Notes: a model not told the origin generated them from the sequence alone. Shown: positions 16,084-25,386, counted from the stretch's first letter. The stretch: DNA of 64,000 bases from Nanosynbacter sp900555675 (GCF_022828245.2 NZ_CP157587.1:62001-126000), one strand, 5' to 3'. Made by a program: numbers and translations.

Positions 16084-17010
16084 ATGGACGACAACAACAA
16101 TAAACCACAGCCTCAAGTGCCGCCTCAGCCGCAATTCCAGCAGGCTCCACAACAACCTCAGGCTCAGCAGCCTCAACCACAACAACAATTCCAACAACAA
16201 CCAGTCATGGGAACTCCATACCAAATGCCACCAAAAAAGAAAATGAGTAAAGGTGTCATGTGGGGAATCATCGGCGGAATAATTGGATTAGTCGTAATTA
16301 TCGTTGGTGTAGTCCTAGCTGTCTTGTTACTGGGCGGTCCAAGCAAGGCGGATTATAAAGCTGCTGTAGACAAAGTGAACGATACGATCGAAATTTACAA
16401 TAAAGCTTCGACGTCACTTTCATATGTTTCTACTTCAGAAACCAAGTCTTCGTTAGAGTCTACTCGTAAAAAGCTTTCCTCCACAAAGGATGAAGTTGAC
16501 GGTAAATTAAGCGAGCTAGGCAAGATGAAGGCTATTACTGGCGACAAAGAAGTTCGTGAGAAGTATGACGCTTTGAAAAATAAGCTAGGTAAGTTTGATT
16601 CTGCAGTGGATGCCTTTGATGAAGTTTACGGAAAGATACTTCCAGCAGTAGCTGATTTTTCTGATAGTAGCAACAGCTCTAATATATCTACCTTAGAGAG
16701 TGCGGTTAAGAAAGCTCGACAGGATCTTAAAAACGCCGATATCAAGAACGAGCACAACAAGAAATTCGTCAAGGACTTTACTGCTCAATTGGAAAAACTT
16801 GAAGAAATGTTGCCAAAAGTTGCTGAGATGAAATCTGATTACAAAAAATACGACTCTAACTATATCAGTGATTTTTACGATACTCTTACCGCGATACAGA
16901 AGACTGCTCGCGAATGGGCTTCGGGACTACAAAAAATAGCAGAAGAGGGCGAAATTAAGGACGAACTAAATAACCTAGGAGCTATACTGGTAAACAAGGT
17001 AAATAAATAG
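16084..17010 (+). CDS. Q/P-rich single-span membrane protein, copy 2
   Basis: Paralogue of the preceding gene, from ATG 16084 with upstream CAGGAG (308 aa). The longer frame from 16048 would have no ribosome site and breaks the match to copy 1. Same Q/P-rich N-terminus and transmembrane span; the exported part (about 210 residues) is a different helical Lys/Glu/Ser-rich domain with likely coiled coils. The sharp drop from 97.5% DNA identity to no similarity just after ADYK points to domain exchange rather than ordinary divergence. Own terminator. Confidence 0.85.
   Translation: MDDNNNKPQPQVPPQPQFQQAPQQPQAQQPQPQQQFQQQPVMGTPYQMPPKKKMSKGVMWGIIGGIIGLVVIIVGVVLAVLLLGGPSKADYKAAVDKVNDTIEIYNKASTSLSYVSTSETKSSLESTRKKLSSTKDEVDGKLSELGKMKAITGDKEVREKYDALKNKLGKFDSAVDAFDEVYGKILPAVADFSDSSNSSNISTLESAVKKARQDLKNADIKNEHNKKFVKDFTAQLEKLEEMLPKVAEMKSDYKKYDSNYISDFYDTLTAIQKTAREWASGLQKIAEEGEIKDELNNLGAILVNKVNK
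16120..16360 (+). repeat. 241-bp direct repeat, copy B
   Basis: Partner of 15128-15368. The six differences are all transitions in the membrane-span part, mostly at third codon positions. Confidence 0.95.
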
Positions 17011-17027
17011 TTCTGCTAAATGTCATA

Positions 17028-17056
17028 AGCGCCTCGTTTCTTGCGGGGCGTTTTTT
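17028..17056 (+). terminator. Terminator after copy 2
   Basis: CGCCTCG-tttcttg-CGGGGCG hairpin followed by TTTTTT. Confidence 0.85.
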
Positions 17057-17070
17057 GATAGAATAAATAT

Positions 17071-17649
17071 ATGGACAAGCAGGCTAAGTTGGACGCGCTG
17101 GCAGAAGAAATTGTAAAAGAGAAGGTTTGCTCGGATTTGGCGGATCAGGCGACGCAGCTTGTTATGGGCGACGGAAATCCTGATGCTGATATCGTTTTTA
17201 TTGGCGAGGCGCCGGGGAAGAATGAAGACTTACAAGGCAAGCCGTTTGTTGGCGCTGCGGGAAAATTCCTTGATGAAATGCTAAAATCTGCCAATTTACA
17301 GCGGTCAGATGTATATATTACCAATATTGTTAAGTATCGACCGCCGAATAATCGTGACCCGTTACCAGAGGAAAAGCGTCAATTTTGGCCATATTTACTC
17401 AGGCAATTAGAGATTATACAGCCAAAGGCTATTCTGACCTTGGGGCGGCACAGCGGTGGTGGGTTTATTCCAGGATTGCAGATCGGTAAAGAACACGGTC
17501 ATCCACGTAAAGTGCGTCTACATGATCTAGAATTTGTTGTCATTCCTCTATATCATCCAGCCGCTGCGCTTTATAACGGCGGTATGCGTCAGACTTTAAT
17601 TGATGATTTTATTCAGGCTGTGGAATTTGTAAAAAATAGCGGCGCTTAA
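17071..17649 (+). CDS. Uracil-DNA glycosylase, family 4-like
   Basis: Excises uracil from DNA. IVFIGEAPGKNEDLQGKPFVG is the family 4/5 motif I region, NIVKYRPPNNRDP the next signature, and LYHPAAALYNGGM motif II. Length 192 is normal. Oddity: family 4 enzymes carry four Cys ligating a 4Fe-4S cluster, but this protein has only one Cys in total (residue 20), and the conserved Cys before PYL is a Phe (QFWPYL). It probably has no cluster. The short ATG-proximal region has an AT-rich promoter-like TAGAAT just upstream. Confidence 0.9.
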   Translation: MDKQAKLDALAEEIVKEKVCSDLADQATQLVMGDGNPDADIVFIGEAPGKNEDLQGKPFVGAAGKFLDEMLKSANLQRSDVYITNIVKYRPPNNRDPLPEEKRQFWPYLLRQLEIIQPKAILTLGRHSGGGFIPGLQIGKEHGHPRKVRLHDLEFVVIPLYHPAAALYNGGMRQTLIDDFIQAVEFVKNSGA

Positions 17650-17662
17650 TTAGACTATTTTC

Positions 17663-17691
17663 TTGCAAAAGTTTCTCAGGCGTAGTATAGT
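17663..17691 (+). promoter_or_regulatory. Promoter of the Rrf2-YhgE operon
   Basis: TTGCAA, 17-bp spacer, TATAGT. A GATATC/TATATC-rich stretch just downstream (17699-17716) could be an autoregulatory operator. Confidence 0.7.
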
Positions 17692-17734
17692 GGATAGTCG
17701 ATATCTATTATATCTAAGTCGAGAAAGGATTTGT

Positions 17735-18169
17735 ATGAGATTATCGGGAGCTGTTGAACAGGCGTGCTGCATTATGGCAATTCTGGCGGATCCGAAAAGG
17801 GCGACGCCGGTAACTAATGATGCGCTGGCGGAAAAGATGCTGGTTTCGCCGACATACTTGAAGAAAATTAGTCGGAAATTGGTAATAGCAAAGCTAATCA
17901 CTTCAACCCAGGGAACTGGCGGTGGATTTATTTTAGCGAGAAAAATGAACGAAGTTACGTTGCATGATGTCGTCCTCGCAATTGAAGGAGAATCGCCATT
18001 TTTCCAACCTCAAGGAGTTGTTGAGAGAGTTTTTCAATCGCGTCCTCGCCAGGTGGAAATTGGTATGAATATGATAGAAAAGGTTTTTTCTGAAGCGCAG
18101 GAAAAGTGGAGTGAATATTTGAAAACTGTGACGCTGGAAGATGTCGCAAAGGAGGTCGCACATGATTAA
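17735..18169 (+). CDS. Rrf2-family transcriptional regulator
   Basis: 144 aa from ATG 17735, preceded by GAGAAAGGA. MRLSGAVEQACCIMAILA begins the winged helix typical of Rrf2; VSPTYLKKISRKLVIAKLI is the recognition helix and TGGGFILAR the wing. IscR-type Cys ligands for an Fe-S cluster in the central loop are absent, so it is more like cluster-free members (CymR-like). It overlaps the next gene by 8 nt and likely controls the shared promoter. Confidence 0.9.
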   Translation: MRLSGAVEQACCIMAILADPKRATPVTNDALAEKMLVSPTYLKKISRKLVIAKLITSTQGTGGGFILARKMNEVTLHDVVLAIEGESPFFQPQGVVERVFQSRPRQVEIGMNMIEKVFSEAQEKWSEYLKTVTLEDVAKEVAHD

Positions 18170-20246
18170 AAATAAGATGTTACAAGCCGAGTGGAAGCAT
18201 TTGTTTAATAATAAAATATTGCTGATATCCATGGCTGTGATTTCGTTTATCCCGATTTTGTATAGTGGATTTTTTCTAGGCTCAATTTGGGATCCGTACG
18301 GACAAACAAAAAACTTGACGGTGGCGTTTGTGAACGAAGATAAGGGCGCTAGCTTAAATGGCAAATCGCTGAATGTCGGCGAATCTGTCGAGAAAAAACT
18401 GAAAGATAATCACGATTTGGGCTGGGAGTTTGTTAGTAAGCAGCAGGCAGACGAAGGCGTGAATAGCGGGCATTTTTATGCAGTGGTAACTATTCCGTCC
18501 GACTTTTCGCAGAAAGCGGCGTCAATTACCGAATCTGAACCTCAGCAAGCGGTTATTAATTTTACGACCACGCCAGCGAAAAACTACATCGGTTCGCTAG
18601 TCAGTAATCAAGCTGCCGCCAAGGTTAAATCTTCGGTGTCTGAACAAATCACCCAGGCGTACGCTAAGGGAATCTTGGAGAATTTGGACAAGCTTGGAAT
18701 AGGGCTGGATACGGCGGCTAACGGCGCATCAACTTTGCACGACGGATTAGGGCGATTACAATCTGGCACACAAACATACGTTGGCGGCGTTAAGCAATTA
18801 GCGGTAAATCAGCAATCCTTGACTGGCGGACTGGCGCAACTCAGCGACGGTTCTCGTAAATTGCAGGCGGGATTGGGGCAATTGTCGAACAATTTGCCGA
18901 CTGAATCTCAATTGTCACAATTATCTGACGGCATGAAACAATTGCAATCGGGCATAAATCAATTAAACGCCAGCGTGAGTAATCCATCGCCAGCGCTCGT
19001 GGCTCAGCAAAACAAGGTAGAAACGGAAGCGCAAACTTTGGCGCAAACAATGCGAGCTTCGGAGTCCGACTTGTCGGCGGCGGGCGATACTTTGCGGACT
19101 TTGGGCACGCAAGCAGCCGCTTCTGGCAGTGAATCTACGACGATAAGTTTGTCGCAAATTAGCAATATTTCTCGAGCATTCACAGAAACTCAGGCAATTA
19201 TTGAGCAGACGACAACGCTACTTAAAGATCTTCGAGTGCTAACTCAACAATTATCGGCGCAACAAACGCAACTTCAGGCTGGAGTTTCTACATTGAATAA
19301 AGGCGTGAATCAATTGGCACCAAACGCAATCACCGCATTTAACGGCTATAACAGTGTGCGATTTGCGAATAATCAATTGTTGGCGGGCTCGGCAAGCTTA
19401 ACAAACGGCTTAAACGAAGCAAAATCGGGCAGTCAAAAATTGGCGAATGGCGCGAGTTTATTAGAAAGTCGCTCGGGCGCGTTAATTGATGGAACTTCGC
19501 AACTGGCAAGCGGCGCGGACACGCTGGCGAATAAATTGGCGGACGCTTCTAATCGCATAAAAATTCAACCAACTGGCGCTACGACTCAGCAGCAAATTGC
19601 AAATCCAGTGAAGTCGGAGATGATTGAAAAAGGCAATGTTCCGAACTATGGCTACGCTTTGTCGCCGTATGTTTTGTCGCTAAGTTTGTTTGTTGGGGCA
19701 CTAGTTCTGAACGTTATTTATCCGATTCGCAAAACTTTTTCCGAGCAGGAAAGCGCGATTCGTTGGTGGCTGTCTAAAGCTTCGGTGGCCGGCGTGGCAG
19801 CCTTTATGCAAGCAACGATTTTGATGTTGGTGATGGTGTTTTTCTTAGGGCTAACTCCAGAGCATCCAGCACATTTTATCGGGGCAATTTATCTGACGTC
19901 GTTTGCGTATATGTCGATTGTGTCGCTTTTGGTGATTGTTTTGGACAATCCAGGACGATTCCTAGCGATGGTTCTTTTGGTGCTTCAATTGGGCTCCAGC
20001 GAGGGAACATTCCCAATCCAAACTGCCAACGGATTCTTCCAAGCAATTAATCCGCTAGTGCCGATGACTTACTCGATTCGCGCATTGCGCCAGGCTATTT
20101 CGGGCGGGCTAGATAACGCATTTTATGGTGGCAGTATGTGGGTTTTGGTTGGATTCTTATTGGTGGCTAATTTATTGACAATCGGCTTCTTCGCTTATCG
20201 TGGCAAGCGTAAATTCGCACACACGTCGGTGGATGGCGACGATTAA
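18162..20246 (+). CDS. YhgE/Pip-type ABC-2 membrane protein
   Basis: 694 aa from ATG 18162 with GGAGGT 6 nt upstream. One N-terminal membrane span (ISMAVISFIPILYSGFFLGS), a large exported region containing YhgE/Pip N-terminal VAFVNEDKGASLNGKSLNVG, then heptad-like repeats of LxxGxxxLxxG (about residues 190-460), and a C-terminal ABC-2-like block of five or six spans. The family includes the lactococcal phage infection protein and proteins linked to type VII secretion in Gram-positives. Co-transcribed with the Rrf2 regulator. Function here unknown; a surface or export role is inferred. Confidence 0.88.
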   Translation: MIKNKMLQAEWKHLFNNKILLISMAVISFIPILYSGFFLGSIWDPYGQTKNLTVAFVNEDKGASLNGKSLNVGESVEKKLKDNHDLGWEFVSKQQADEGVNSGHFYAVVTIPSDFSQKAASITESEPQQAVINFTTTPAKNYIGSLVSNQAAAKVKSSVSEQITQAYAKGILENLDKLGIGLDTAANGASTLHDGLGRLQSGTQTYVGGVKQLAVNQQSLTGGLAQLSDGSRKLQAGLGQLSNNLPTESQLSQLSDGMKQLQSGINQLNASVSNPSPALVAQQNKVETEAQTLAQTMRASESDLSAAGDTLRTLGTQAAASGSESTTISLSQISNISRAFTETQAIIEQTTTLLKDLRVLTQQLSAQQTQLQAGVSTLNKGVNQLAPNAITAFNGYNSVRFANNQLLAGSASLTNGLNEAKSGSQKLANGASLLESRSGALIDGTSQLASGADTLANKLADASNRIKIQPTGATTQQQIANPVKSEMIEKGNVPNYGYALSPYVLSLSLFVGALVLNVIYPIRKTFSEQESAIRWWLSKASVAGVAAFMQATILMLVMVFFLGLTPEHPAHFIGAIYLTSFAYMSIVSLLVIVLDNPGRFLAMVLLVLQLGSSEGTFPIQTANGFFQAINPLVPMTYSIRALRQAISGGLDNAFYGGSMWVLVGFLLVANLLTIGFFAYRGKRKFAHTSVDGDD

Positions 20247-20273
20247 TTGACCTCTGTTATAAAATATTGTTCT

Positions 20274-20302
20274 TTGACAAAAAATGAGCGGTTTGCTAAT
20301 AT
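20274..20302 (+). promoter_or_regulatory. rnj promoter with leader hairpin
   Basis: TTGACA, 17-bp spacer, TAATAT. The roughly 80-nt leader begins with TAGAGG/CCTCTA arms near 20315-20342, which could cap the mRNA 5' end against its own product. Confidence 0.65.
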
Positions 20303-20388
20303 AAGAGTACTAACTAGAGGAATTTACGTCAGTTCACCTCTATACCTGGTTTTTGAATTATATTGTAATAAAAAAGGAGTATAACAAT

Positions 20389-22548
20389 ATGGGTCAGCGG
20401 CGACTAGCAACACCGCAAAAAGACGACGCCAATAAGCGTCCGCAGTCAAAGAAAAGCAACAATGCAGTTTTGAATAGTACAACTACTCGTAAGGGTGAGG
20501 TTTTCCGAGCTCAGCGACGAACAAGCGAGAACGTTAATCTCAGGGCTTCACAGCACTTGATTGATATTCCAGTGAATAAGTCAGTTTACAACGGATACGG
20601 CGGCGAGCAGTTTAGCGCCAAAATGCAACCAAAACCTGTTCGCGGCGGTCAGCCGAAGCTTCGGATTATTCCGATTGGTGGCGTGGGCGAAATGGGAATT
20701 GGTAAGAATATGAACGCCATCGAATATGATGATGAGATTATCATCGTAGATATGGGATTTCTGTTCCCGGGCAGTGATTATCCAGGCATCAATTACATCA
20801 CGCCGGATATTACTTGGCTGGAAGAGAATAAGCATAAAATTAAGGCACACGTATTTACACACGGGCACCTTGATCACATTGGTTCGTTCCGTCACTTCAT
20901 TCATCGTATTCCAGCGCCAGTTTATGGCTCTAAGTTTACGATTGGTATGCTTGATCGAACGATGGACGATTCAGAAGTGGATTTCAAGCCGGATTATCGA
21001 GTGATGGATCCGCTGAGTCACGAAATTGTTCAAGTTTCTAAGCATTTCTCGGTCGAGTTAGTGCGAGTTAACCACTCAATTCCTGATTCTACGGCGGTGA
21101 TTATTCGAACCCCAATGGGTGTGATTGTCGATTCTGGTGACTGGCGATTTGAGGAAAGTCCAGTTGACGGTCAGAAGTTTGACCTTGAGCGACTTACAGA
21201 AGTGGCTTCAAAAGAAGGCATTTTGATGTTTATGAACGAGTCGACCAACTGTGAGTCGGCTGGCACGCACACGCACACGGAGTTTGATATTCAGTATTCC
21301 ATCGGTCAGGTGATGGACAAGTTTAGTAATAGTCGAGTAATTTTAAGTTGTTTCTCATCGCAGGTGCATCGCTTGCAATTAATCTTAGAGGAAGCGCATA
21401 AGCACGGACGCAAGGTGGCGTTTGCTGGATTCTCGATGATTCAAAACCTGGAAGTGGCGTTGCGTTCGGGAACGATTAAGATTCCTAAAGACACCATTAT
21501 GAAGATGGAAGATATTGTTAAATTGCCAGATAATCAAATTGCTGTAGTTTGTACTGGCTCGCAGGGTGAATTTAATGCTGTCTTAAATCGCATGGCGACG
21601 GGCGCTCATAAATACATGAAAATTAAGGGCTCGGACGTTGTGGTATTTAGCTCAAATCCAATTCCTGGCAATGAAAAAAGCGTGGTGCGAACGGTTGACG
21701 GTCTGATGCGCGAAGGTTCTGACGTTATTCAGAACGGTAAAACTCACCTGACGGGAATCGGTCCGTTGCACTTGTCGGGTCACGGTTATTATGACGATCA
21801 CGTTAAATTGATCAACGCACTTAATCCGACTTACTACATGCCAATTCACGGTGAATTCCATATGTTGGTGCATAATGCCAGGTTAGCGGAAAAAGAATGC
21901 GGAATTCCTCGTAAGAATATTTTTGTGTGCGATGCTGGAGATATTATTGAAATTGATATTGAAAGACAAGCAAAGAAGGCTGGGCGAATTCATGTTGGCG
22001 GTGTGATGTATGATGACACTGGCGCGATTGTTTCTGAGGTTGTGCTGAAAGATCGCATTCACATGTCACAAGAGGGAATGTTTGTTGTGGTGTTGACTGT
22101 ACAGCGTGGCACTGGACGATTATTAACTAGCCCAGACATTATTTCTCGCGGATTTATTTACTTGCGCGACTCTGAAGAGTTGATGAATATGATTCGTCAA
22201 TATTTGAAGCAAAAAGCGGCACGTAGTTTTTCTGGCAAATATGATTTGGATGTGATCAAAAAAGAAATTAAAGATGAGATTACGCACATATTATATGATC
22301 AGACTCGCCGAACGCCGATTGTCATTCCGGTGATAAATGAGGTTGGTGGCTTGAAACCTGTTAAGTCGGCAGCTACGCCAACACATTCTGCCGTGAAATC
22401 GCCAGCGCGCGGTAAGAGACCCGCCTCGGGTGAGTCAAAAATGACTCTTCCGACTGCGCCGCGTCGTCGTTTCCCGCAGCGCCAAGTGCCAGATACTGAA
22501 GCAAACGACACAAAAGCCAGAGAGCGACAGAATACTCGCCCGTACTAG
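20389..22548 (+). CDS. rnj: Ribonuclease J
   Basis: Metallo-beta-lactamase/beta-CASP nuclease with endo- and 5'-3' exonuclease activity. From ATG 20389 (AAAGGAG upstream; 719 aa) there is a basic N-terminal extension of about 85 residues. The MBL core follows with IPIGGVGEMGIGKNMNAIEY and THGHLDHIG (H158-x-H160-x-D162-H163), the beta-CASP part, and a C-terminal domain ending in a Pro/Arg-rich basic tail. Both tails make it longer than the usual 555 aa. Partner of PNPase in mRNA turnover. Confidence 0.96.
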   Translation: MGQRRLATPQKDDANKRPQSKKSNNAVLNSTTTRKGEVFRAQRRTSENVNLRASQHLIDIPVNKSVYNGYGGEQFSAKMQPKPVRGGQPKLRIIPIGGVGEMGIGKNMNAIEYDDEIIIVDMGFLFPGSDYPGINYITPDITWLEENKHKIKAHVFTHGHLDHIGSFRHFIHRIPAPVYGSKFTIGMLDRTMDDSEVDFKPDYRVMDPLSHEIVQVSKHFSVELVRVNHSIPDSTAVIIRTPMGVIVDSGDWRFEESPVDGQKFDLERLTEVASKEGILMFMNESTNCESAGTHTHTEFDIQYSIGQVMDKFSNSRVILSCFSSQVHRLQLILEEAHKHGRKVAFAGFSMIQNLEVALRSGTIKIPKDTIMKMEDIVKLPDNQIAVVCTGSQGEFNAVLNRMATGAHKYMKIKGSDVVVFSSNPIPGNEKSVVRTVDGLMREGSDVIQNGKTHLTGIGPLHLSGHGYYDDHVKLINALNPTYYMPIHGEFHMLVHNARLAEKECGIPRKNIFVCDAGDIIEIDIERQAKKAGRIHVGGVMYDDTGAIVSEVVLKDRIHMSQEGMFVVVLTVQRGTGRLLTSPDIISRGFIYLRDSEELMNMIRQYLKQKAARSFSGKYDLDVIKKEIKDEITHILYDQTRRTPIVIPVINEVGGLKPVKSAATPTHSAVKSPARGKRPASGESKMTLPTAPRRRFPQRQVPDTEANDTKARERQNTRPY

Positions 22549-22580
22549 GGTTCTGGATTGATTTTACTGGTGAATTATGC

Positions 22581-22643
22581 TATAATACTAAGCGTATTAA
22601 GTTGATTTTACATCTGTTAATAAGTGTAAAATCAGTGTATAAT
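22581..22643 (+). promoter_or_regulatory. Tandem -10 boxes and inverted repeat before ftsK
   Basis: Extended -10 TGCTATAAT (box 22581-22586) and a second TATAAT (22638-22643), the latter 10 nt before ATG 22654. Between them a perfect 9-bp inverted repeat GATTTTACA (22604-22612) / TGTAAAATC (22625-22633) covers the -35 position of the second promoter, a plausible operator or hairpin. Confidence 0.55.
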
Positions 22644-22653
22644 AAAAACGATT

Positions 22654-24867
22654 ATGGCAAAAAAACGAAAGAGCACGAAAAAATCCGCACCAGCCAAGCC
22701 GCAGCATAGTTTGCCGGCGGGTTTTTGGTCACAAGTTGGCGCGGTGATGCTTATTCTTTTGTCTCTACTACTCGTCGTATCGTGGTTTGGTGTCGGTGGT
22801 CCAGTTTTACAATGGATTGATATGGCAACCGTAAAAACAATTGGTTACACCGCGTATGCCTTGCCGATATTGCTGATTTATTTGGCGGTTGAGACTTTCC
22901 GAGCGGAAGAGAATCAATTACCCGCAGTGGTGAAATTTGCGGCAATTCTGGAAATTGTGTGGTTTTCTGGATTGTTTGGGTTAATGAAGACGGCTTCGCG
23001 TCCGAATTCTGGTGGATTTGTGGGCGATATATTGAATACGGCTACACTGAAAATGGTAGATTCGGCAATTGCGGTGATTATTTATCTGGTTTTGGCGTTT
23101 ATAACGGTTCTATTTATTACCCAGACGTCACCGTTTACAGTTTTCAGTAAACTTTGGGAGATAATTAAGAGTAATACCAAGGAAGACGATAATAATCGTT
23201 CTATTATGAAGAAGGCCTCAATTGCTCAGCCAGCAGAAGAAGAGAAAAAGACGGACTTGGGAGAGATTAAGCTAAATGCTGGTGTGCCAATAATTGATAC
23301 AGCCAAAGAGAAAAAGAGTCTATTGAAGAAAGTAGAGAAGCCAGAGAAGGTCAATGAAGAGCAGGCTTTGGTGGCAACTCGTGATCCGAATTGGGAGGCG
23401 CCAAGTTTGGATCTATTAGAGAAGAATGAAAGCGGTGCTGATGCTGGAGATACGCGCCAGAACGCCCAAATAATTCACGATACGTTGGCTGAATTTAATA
23501 TTGAGGCGGCGATGGGTGACATTAATGTTGGTCCAAAAGTTACGCAGTACACCTTAAGACCACCGAGTGGGGTTAAATTGACGCGAATTACGGCGCTGGA
23601 AACTAACATTGCGCTTAATTTGGCGGCACAAAGTTTAAGGATTGAGGCGCCGATTCCTGGTCAGCGAGCGGTTGGTATTGAGGTACCTAACCGTAAGGCT
23701 GCCGAGGTGCGATTACGAAGTACGTTGTCGTCAAAACAGTGGGCTGCTGCTCGTGATCCTTTGAGTTTTGGAATTGGTAAAGATATATCTGGTCAAGTTG
23801 TTGTGGGTGAACTGGGAAAGATGCCGCATTTGTTGATTGCTGGACAAACGGGCTCTGGTAAGTCGGTGATGATTAATACTTTGCTGTGTAGCTTGCTGTA
23901 CCGCAATAGTCCGAGTGACATGAAGTTGATTTTGGTCGACCCGAAGCAAGTTGAAATGGCGCCGTACGCCGATATTCCGCATCTTCTTACGCCGGTGATT
24001 AACGAGCCGGAAAAGACCATTTCAGCTTTGAAGTGGGCGGTGAATGAAATGGAGCGACGCTACAAATTGTTGGCGGGCGAGAAAATCCGTAATATTAAGG
24101 AATACAACAAGAGGTTGCAGTCGCGCGCCAAAAAGATTGCGATTGCTGATGAAAATGGCAATGTTCAGGAGCATGAAGATGGATCGATGCCATATATTGT
24201 GATTGTGGTGGACGAGATGTCTGATCTTATGATGATGGCTAAAAAGGATGTTGAGACGTTAATTGTTCGTTTGGCGCAGAAATCGCGAGCGGTGGGTATT
24301 CACTTGGTGTTGGCAACGCAGCGTCCTAGTGTGAACGTGATTACCGGTTTGATTAAGGCGAACGTTCCAGCGCGAATTGCCTTTACGGTGGCTAGTCAGG
24401 TTGACAGTATAACAATTTTAGACCAATCTGGCGCTGAGAAATTATTGGGTCAAGGAGATATGCTATTTTACGTAACAAGTATGAGCAAGCCAAAACGTAT
24501 CCAAGGTGCTTGGGTGACAGATGACGAGGTGAATAAAATTGCCGATCATTTGCGTATGCAGATGGCTCCGCAGTATAACGACGAAGTAGTGGCTCAGCCA
24601 GTTCAATTGGATGGCAAGGGTGGTGTTGTTATGGATCTGTCGGAGGGTGGCGATGATAAGTTTAAGGACGCGGTTCGTGTGGTGGTTGAACGACGCAAGG
24701 CCTCAACAAGTATGCTACAAACGCGCCTGGGAATTGGTTATCAGCGAGCAGCGCGAATTATTGAAGAGATGGAAGAGCGGGGAATTATCGGTCCGCAGAA
24801 CGGCTCTAAGCCACGCGATGTTTTGATTTCTAGTCCAGAAGAGCTTGAGGAATTGCTGGCGGAATAG
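22654..24867 (+). CDS. ftsK: DNA translocase FtsK/SpoIIIE
   Basis: Septal double-stranded DNA pump for chromosome segregation. 737 aa: Lys-rich start, four membrane spans (about residues 25-165), a short charged linker, and the motor with alpha/beta domains including Walker A GQTGSGKS (about 397-404) and Walker B IVIVVDEMSDL. The C-terminal gamma winged helix is ASTSMLQTRLGIGYQRAAR, which normally reads polar DNA motifs and activates Xer. The Xer recombinase encoded at 42938 is a likely partner. No ribosome site; near-leaderless start. Confidence 0.97.
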   Translation: MAKKRKSTKKSAPAKPQHSLPAGFWSQVGAVMLILLSLLLVVSWFGVGGPVLQWIDMATVKTIGYTAYALPILLIYLAVETFRAEENQLPAVVKFAAILEIVWFSGLFGLMKTASRPNSGGFVGDILNTATLKMVDSAIAVIIYLVLAFITVLFITQTSPFTVFSKLWEIIKSNTKEDDNNRSIMKKASIAQPAEEEKKTDLGEIKLNAGVPIIDTAKEKKSLLKKVEKPEKVNEEQALVATRDPNWEAPSLDLLEKNESGADAGDTRQNAQIIHDTLAEFNIEAAMGDINVGPKVTQYTLRPPSGVKLTRITALETNIALNLAAQSLRIEAPIPGQRAVGIEVPNRKAAEVRLRSTLSSKQWAAARDPLSFGIGKDISGQVVVGELGKMPHLLIAGQTGSGKSVMINTLLCSLLYRNSPSDMKLILVDPKQVEMAPYADIPHLLTPVINEPEKTISALKWAVNEMERRYKLLAGEKIRNIKEYNKRLQSRAKKIAIADENGNVQEHEDGSMPYIVIVVDEMSDLMMMAKKDVETLIVRLAQKSRAVGIHLVLATQRPSVNVITGLIKANVPARIAFTVASQVDSITILDQSGAEKLLGQGDMLFYVTSMSKPKRIQGAWVTDDEVNKIADHLRMQMAPQYNDEVVAQPVQLDGKGGVVMDLSEGGDDKFKDAVRVVVERRKASTSMLQTRLGIGYQRAARIIEEMEERGIIGPQNGSKPRDVLISSPEELEELLAE

Positions 24868-24895
24868 CGATTGCTACGATTTATCAGTGGTAAGA

Positions 24896-24925
24896 TTGGC
24901 AATATTGGCTGTTTAGTGATATAAT
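24896..24925 (+). promoter_or_regulatory. rpsF-ssb-rpsR promoter
   Basis: TTGGCA, 18-bp spacer, TATAAT, followed by a leader of about 65 nt. Confidence 0.65.
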
Positions 24926-24945
24926 AGCAATTGAATATTAACCTA

Positions 24946-24983
24946 AGCTTGTGTGAGACAGCATAAGCATCCGTAAATGGATT
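24946..24983 (+). promoter_or_regulatory. Structured rpsF leader
   Basis: GCTTGTG (24947-24953) pairs with CATAAGC (24962-24968) with one G-U pair, followed by ATCC-gtaaat-GGAT carrying an exposed CCG. A hairpin with an adjacent CCG element is the hallmark of S6:S18-binding rpsF leaders in many bacteria. The match here is by eye only. Confidence 0.4.
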
Positions 24984-24997
24984 CCAGAGGAGGAAAC

Positions 24998-25351
24998 ATG
25001 AACGAATACGAACTAACCGTTCTTATTCACCCGGATTTAGAGGCTAATCTAGATTCAGCGTTGGATAAGGTACGTGGTTTAATCACTGCTAACGGTGGTG
25101 AAATTACCAAAGAAGATAACTGGGGCAAGAAAAAATTGGCCTACACAATCAAGCGTGAAGATTTTGCAGTTTACGTTTGTTTTGAGGTTAAATTGCCAGC
25201 ACCAGCTTTGTTGAAGATTTCAAACACGCTTAATATTACTGACGAAGTCTTGCGCTACCTATTGGTAAAAACTGATGAAAAAACTCGTCAAGCATTAAGC
25301 GAGCAAAAAGCACGCAACGAAGAATCTGATTCAAGCGAATCAAGTAAATAA
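24998..25351 (+). CDS. rpsF: 30S ribosomal protein S6
   Basis: bS6. MNEYELTVLIHPDLEANLDSALDKVRGLI and GEITKEDNWGKKKLAYTIKRED are characteristic, with a Ser/Glu-rich acidic tail. Start ATG 24998 has AGGAGG directly upstream; 117 aa, slightly longer than usual through the tail. First gene of the conserved rpsF-ssb-rpsR operon. Confidence 0.97.
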   Translation: MNEYELTVLIHPDLEANLDSALDKVRGLITANGGEITKEDNWGKKKLAYTIKREDFAVYVCFEVKLPAPALLKISNTLNITDEVLRYLLVKTDEKTRQALSEQKARNEESDSSESSK

Positions 25352-25386
25352 GCCTAACTGCCGTAAGGTAAAAGAGGGGATAGAAT

